Origin: Actinoplanes teichomyceticus ATCC 31121
Lineage (GTDB): Bacteria > Actinomycetota > Actinomycetes > Mycobacteriales > Micromonosporaceae
Direction of reading: 5' to 3'
Length of the DNA: 64,000 nucleotides
Assembly: GCF_003711105.1 (NCBI RefSeq)
Contig: NZ_CP023865.1
Coordinates: forward strand, 5,853,001-5,917,000
In this document: in pieces, positions 61,495-64,000 of the stretch
How the letters are laid out: each line of letters begins with the position of its first letter
How positions within the stretch are numbered: the first letter of the stretch is position 1
Notes under the pieces: generated by a model
The model's database searches: none
What the model saw: only the letters and a program-made list of their open reading frames with translations
Told to the model about the DNA's origin: nothing
Made by a program: the position numbers and the translations under genes

Positions 61495-62685
61495 CTAGGC
61501 GTCCTCGGGGTCTTCGGCGTCTTCCGTAGCGAGGAGAGTTTCGAGATCCGGCAGCCTCTTCATGTGCGAGTCCGACCTACCTCCGGCCAGAGTATTACCC
61601 TCCGTCATATCACGGCCGGAGGGCCACAGGAACTCTTCAAGCGAGTTGAGGCGCAAGCGCCGACTGCCAGCGTCGCTGGAATTTCGCACGCCCCTTGCGT
61701 AAAGTCCCGCAAGGTGCCCCTCTCGCGAAGGCCATCCCACAATCTTACCGGCATCTACGCTGAGCGACAGAACCTCGCCGACTAGCTTAGAAAATTCGCC
61801 AAGTCGTTCACCTACGCGGCTGGCCTCCTCGCGGTCGAATGGAAGGTCTTCCTGTCTCTTCGCAAGCGCCAAGAAGAGAGCATAAAAATCGACTTTCCTC
61901 GACCACCGCAAAGGGTTCGGCCAGTCTAATACCTGGTCCAACTGAGCCAGGACCCTCTCGAAGGTCCGTTCCGCACTTACGCGGTCAGGAAACTCGCTCT
62001 CGAAGTCTGCATAGAAGCTGTCCAGCTTATCTTTTTTATTCTGGACACCATACAAGGCAGCAACCGTCAGTTCGCTCACATACTCAATGTCAAGCATTCG
62101 CCTGAAATCATTGGCAGTGAAGAGCCCCGACCTCACCCAGAAGGATTTTTTGCTAAGCTCCGTAACACACGAGATAAAATCGCCCCAATATGTCGCTTGA
62201 CGCAACTCTTGGCGATTCAGCGCAACGTTGTTCCGGTTTAGTCGACCGAATATCTCGCGGACCTCTCCCTCACTGAGGGCGGGCAGAGAACGAACAACGA
62301 ACTTATAGCGAAAGAAGCGTTCCTTGACCAGGGGATCAAGATCACTGAATCTCTGCCCAGCAAGCTCCCCCGATTCCGTGCCCAAAGGGTAGAGATCATT
62401 GATGAACTCAAGGCACGCCCGTATTCTTTGCTGACCGTCAACTACGACATGCGTTTCACTCGCATCCGCGGAAACGGTCGTCTGAAGGTACAACTCAGGT
62501 ACGGGGTATCCACGAAGGATGCTGTCGATCAGGTACGCCTTTTGAGCCTCTTGCCACACTGGGTTTCGCTGGAAGGGCGGCTCCATCTCAAGCTCATCTG
62601 ATTGGAGTCGCTTCCAGAACCAAGCGACTGTTTGCTGGGTAGCGTCCAAAAATCGCGCATTAGGGACAGATGGTACGGGGTTCAC
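61495..62685 (-). CDS. DUF262 (GmrSD-like) protein
   Basis: Predicted 396 residues from GTG overlapping the upstream gene by four bases. DUF262 features: MEPPFQRNPVWQEAQKAYLI, DSILRGYPVPELYLQ, the nucleotide-binding VVVDGQQRIRACLEFI, then FRYKFVVRSLPALSEGEVRE and IFGRLNRNNVALNRQELRQA. DUF262 (ParB/Srx fold) is the N-terminal part of GmrSD restriction enzymes; the HNH half (DUF1524) is absent here. Low GC compared with the integrase gene. Together with the nucleotidyltransferase it makes a two-gene unit placed between int and the tRNA, a usual place for defence cargo. Confidence 0.85.
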   Translation of the reverse strand: MNPVPSVPNARFLDATQQTVAWFWKRLQSDELEMEPPFQRNPVWQEAQKAYLIDSILRGYPVPELYLQTTVSADASETHVVVDGQQRIRACLEFINDLYPLGTESGELAGQRFSDLDPLVKERFFRYKFVVRSLPALSEGEVREIFGRLNRNNVALNRQELRQATYWGDFISCVTELSKKSFWVRSGLFTANDFRRMLDIEYVSELTVAALYGVQNKKDKLDSFYADFESEFPDRVSAERTFERVLAQLDQVLDWPNPLRWSRKVDFYALFLALAKRQEDLPFDREEASRVGERLGEFSKLVGEVLSLSVDAGKIVGWPSREGHLAGLYARGVRNSSDAGSRRLRLNSLEEFLWPSGRDMTEGNTLAGGRSDSHMKRLPDLETLLATEDAEDPEDA

Positions 62686-63413
62686 CGCAACTCCTCTGGC
62701 GATATAGCGTCATCCTTCAAGGACAGATTCGCCGACGCCTCGCCATCGGCTATCGTGGTAAGCAGGTTCTCGCGAAGCGCCTTAATGCCTCGCACTTGAT
62801 ACTCTCGTAGGGATTCAAAATCTCGATATATCCGCGTTTTCACAGAATGCCCTTCCGTGGGCGGCCTATTCCCAGCCCTATTGAGGGCAGTTGACCACTG
62901 CGGACCAAAATCGAGACGGGAAAGAATGTCATTTGTGGCAATTGTTCCGTCAAAGACCAGTGATCTACGGTGCTGCTCTAGCTGGGCCGCCTTCCGCTTG
63001 CTCATGGGCTGCGCAGGCCATGATCGCAGAGCTCTCCACGCTTCATCGAAATGTCGGGCACTAATGACTGCAACGTCAATGTCCGATCCAGGGTGAAATT
63101 CTGAGAATCCCTTGGTTGGATTAAGACTATATCGAGTGCAGGCGCTACCTACAACAATTAGGCTATAGGGGTCCACTTCTAAATCTTTGGCCAAATGCGA
63201 CTTCCAGTCAATATACAAACTACGCGTGCGAAAAATCCAAGGAACAGTATCGAGCACGGCGTGACTCGCAAAATTCTCGGGATTCACCGTCTTGAGCCAC
63301 TGGATTAAGTCCGCCGCACCTGGACTCCCGTTCACACTCACCCCCTTGAAAGGCGTTCTCTCCTCGGACAACGGTCCAGGAGGTCCGTATAGAACTCTAT
63401 CCCTGAAGGGCAT
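62682..63413 (-). CDS. Nucleotidyltransferase-fold protein
   Basis: Starts at ATG 63413 (243 residues); GTG codons at 63341 or 63335, after AAGGGGG, are good alternatives. The nucleotidyltransferase motif is SLIVVGSACTRYSLNPTKGF then SEFHPGSDIDVAVISARHFD, giving GSxxT and the metal-binding SDID. Later helices include RKAAQLEQHRRSLVFDGTIA and ATNDILSRLDFGPQWSTALN. The family occurs in bacterial defence loci with an unknown substrate; it is not a classical CD-NTase by motif. Its stop overlaps the DUF262 start. GC is low. The open frame upstream of 63413 (GLELGTVWGPQEGF) is integrase-tail debris. Confidence 0.72.
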   Translation of the reverse strand: MPFRDRVLYGPPGPLSEERTPFKGVSVNGSPGAADLIQWLKTVNPENFASHAVLDTVPWIFRTRSLYIDWKSHLAKDLEVDPYSLIVVGSACTRYSLNPTKGFSEFHPGSDIDVAVISARHFDEAWRALRSWPAQPMSKRKAAQLEQHRRSLVFDGTIATNDILSRLDFGPQWSTALNRAGNRPPTEGHSVKTRIYRDFESLREYQVRGIKALRENLLTTIADGEASANLSLKDDAISPEELR

Positions 63414-63615
63414 CGGGAGGCCGGCAGCTCGAAACCCTTCGACTTTGTAGACACAGCGAGGGCACGCTGGCAGCCAGCCGCGGGCCGCGGACCGCGGGAG
63501 GCAAGGGGACGGAGCAATACCGAGCCCTCGATCTCGCCGAAAGCCCTCTTGCGGTCCCCAAACGGTCCCCAACTCCAAGCCGTCTAGTAGGACTATGAGG
63601 ATCACGGTAGATACC

Positions 63616-63663
63616 AAGAAGGGCCGCTTACCAGGATATTTACCCAGGTAAGCGGCCCTTCTT
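63616..63663 (-). terminator. tRNA-Pro terminator hairpin
   Basis: Perfect 17-bp arms (63616-63632 and 63647-63663, aagaagggccgcttacc and its complement) with a 14-base loop, starting six bases after the tRNA 3' end on the minus strand. Confidence 0.85.
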
Positions 63664-63668
63664 GATCG

Positions 63669-63742
<74 letters not shown>

Positions 63743-63794
63743 ATCCCGCGCCGAACCTCAGCCCCGCGCGACATCTCCTACAGACTACCAACCC

Positions 63795-64000
63795 TCACCC
63801 GTGGGCTTTTCCGCGACCCCCCGGCCCGGTCTTCTTCCGGGGCTTGACCGACAGCTCGATCGGGGTGCCCTCGAAGCCGAACTCCTCGCGCAGCTTGCGT
63901 TCGATGAACCGGAGGTATCCGGCGTCGAACGGGCCCGTGGTGAACAGCACGAACCGGGGCGGAGCGACGCCCGCCTGGGTGGCGAACAGCGCGCGGGGGG
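63795..64000 (-). CDS. der: GTPase Der (EngA), C-terminal end, partial
   Basis: The minus strand reads [20 protein letters not shown], then [37 protein letters not shown] and ends GRGKAHG with a stop at 63795-63797. This is the KH-like domain at the C-terminus of Der, the double-GTPase ribosome-assembly factor. The two GTPase domains lie beyond the window. It marks the core chromosome next to the tRNA. Confidence 0.93.
   Translation of the reverse strand, partial: PRALFATQAGVAPPRFVLFTTGPFDAGYLRFIERKLREEFGFEGTPIELSVKPRKKTGPGGRGKAHG

Overview
The window is high-GC actinomycete chromosome. TAGGCT-like -10 boxes, GAF-ANTAR and AfsR-like NB-ARC regulators, LxGC lipoproteins, DUF1023 hydrolases and frequent GTG starts with 4-nt GTGA/ATGA overlaps all fit. 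A filamentous member such as Micromonosporaceae is my inference. The only core genes are at the right edge: tRNA-Pro(GGG) (63669-63742, minus) and the C-terminal end of the GTPase Der. The rest is accessory DNA with many broken genes, IS copies and defence-like genes.

Left part (1-42 kb). It opens with a frame-broken gene and a perfect 10 x 13 bp repeat. Next come a TetR gene facing an SRPBCC-DUF2867 gene across a palindromic operator, a phosphotransferase, HAD debris, a SUKH protein, and a XerC-like recombinase coupled to an unknown gene. A large STAND ATPase with about 15 near-identical helical repeats carries a one-base frameshift (8.9-12.3 kb). A signalling block (13.2-17.8 kb) holds a GAF/PAS hybrid histidine kinase, a receiver that lacks its phospho-acceptor Asp, and a GAF-ANTAR regulator; the kinase and ANTAR genes share a homologous 5' leader. 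From 18 to 31 kb there are an HNH protein, lipoproteins, an XRE gene fused to a truncated DUF1023 hydrolase, an NB-ARC-TPR regulator and an AadA-like nucleotidyltransferase. From 31 to 42 kb is an IS graveyard. Four IS5-type copies sit in CTAG targets, two of them splitting genes (a quinone oxidoreductase and an HTH gene). There is also a decayed IS701-type transposase, and IS21-like end repeats flank a VOC-domain gene.

Right part (42.6-63.7 kb) is a tandem island at tRNA-Pro. Copies of the tRNA 3' half lie at 42640-42674 and 52302-52344, so at least two elements stacked to the left of the living tRNA. The outer segment (42.6-52.3 kb) has no integrase. It carries a STAND/NLR ATPase, a small upstream Bell-like protein sharing a RHIM-like GVQVGxxNTQ motif with it, a broken ISL3 element and a Septu-type pair (PtuA ATPase, PtuB HNH). 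The inner segment (52.3-63.7 kb) carries a PD-(D/E)xK-like protein, an AlbA_2-like protein, a broken Toprim gene, a prim-pol/DUF3631 replication pair with a 26 bp inverted repeat, and xis and int. Between int and the tRNA lies a coupled DUF262 plus nucleotidyltransferase pair of lower GC.

Best candidates for a notable system are the NLR-Bell pair (43.3-47.3 kb), the Septu pair beside it, and the DUF262/nucleotidyltransferase pair next to the attachment site. Stretches with no gene I can support: 1-319, 1513-1801, 13045-13174, 17985-18210, 20101-20921, 29346-29747, 39754-40226 and 42363-42639.
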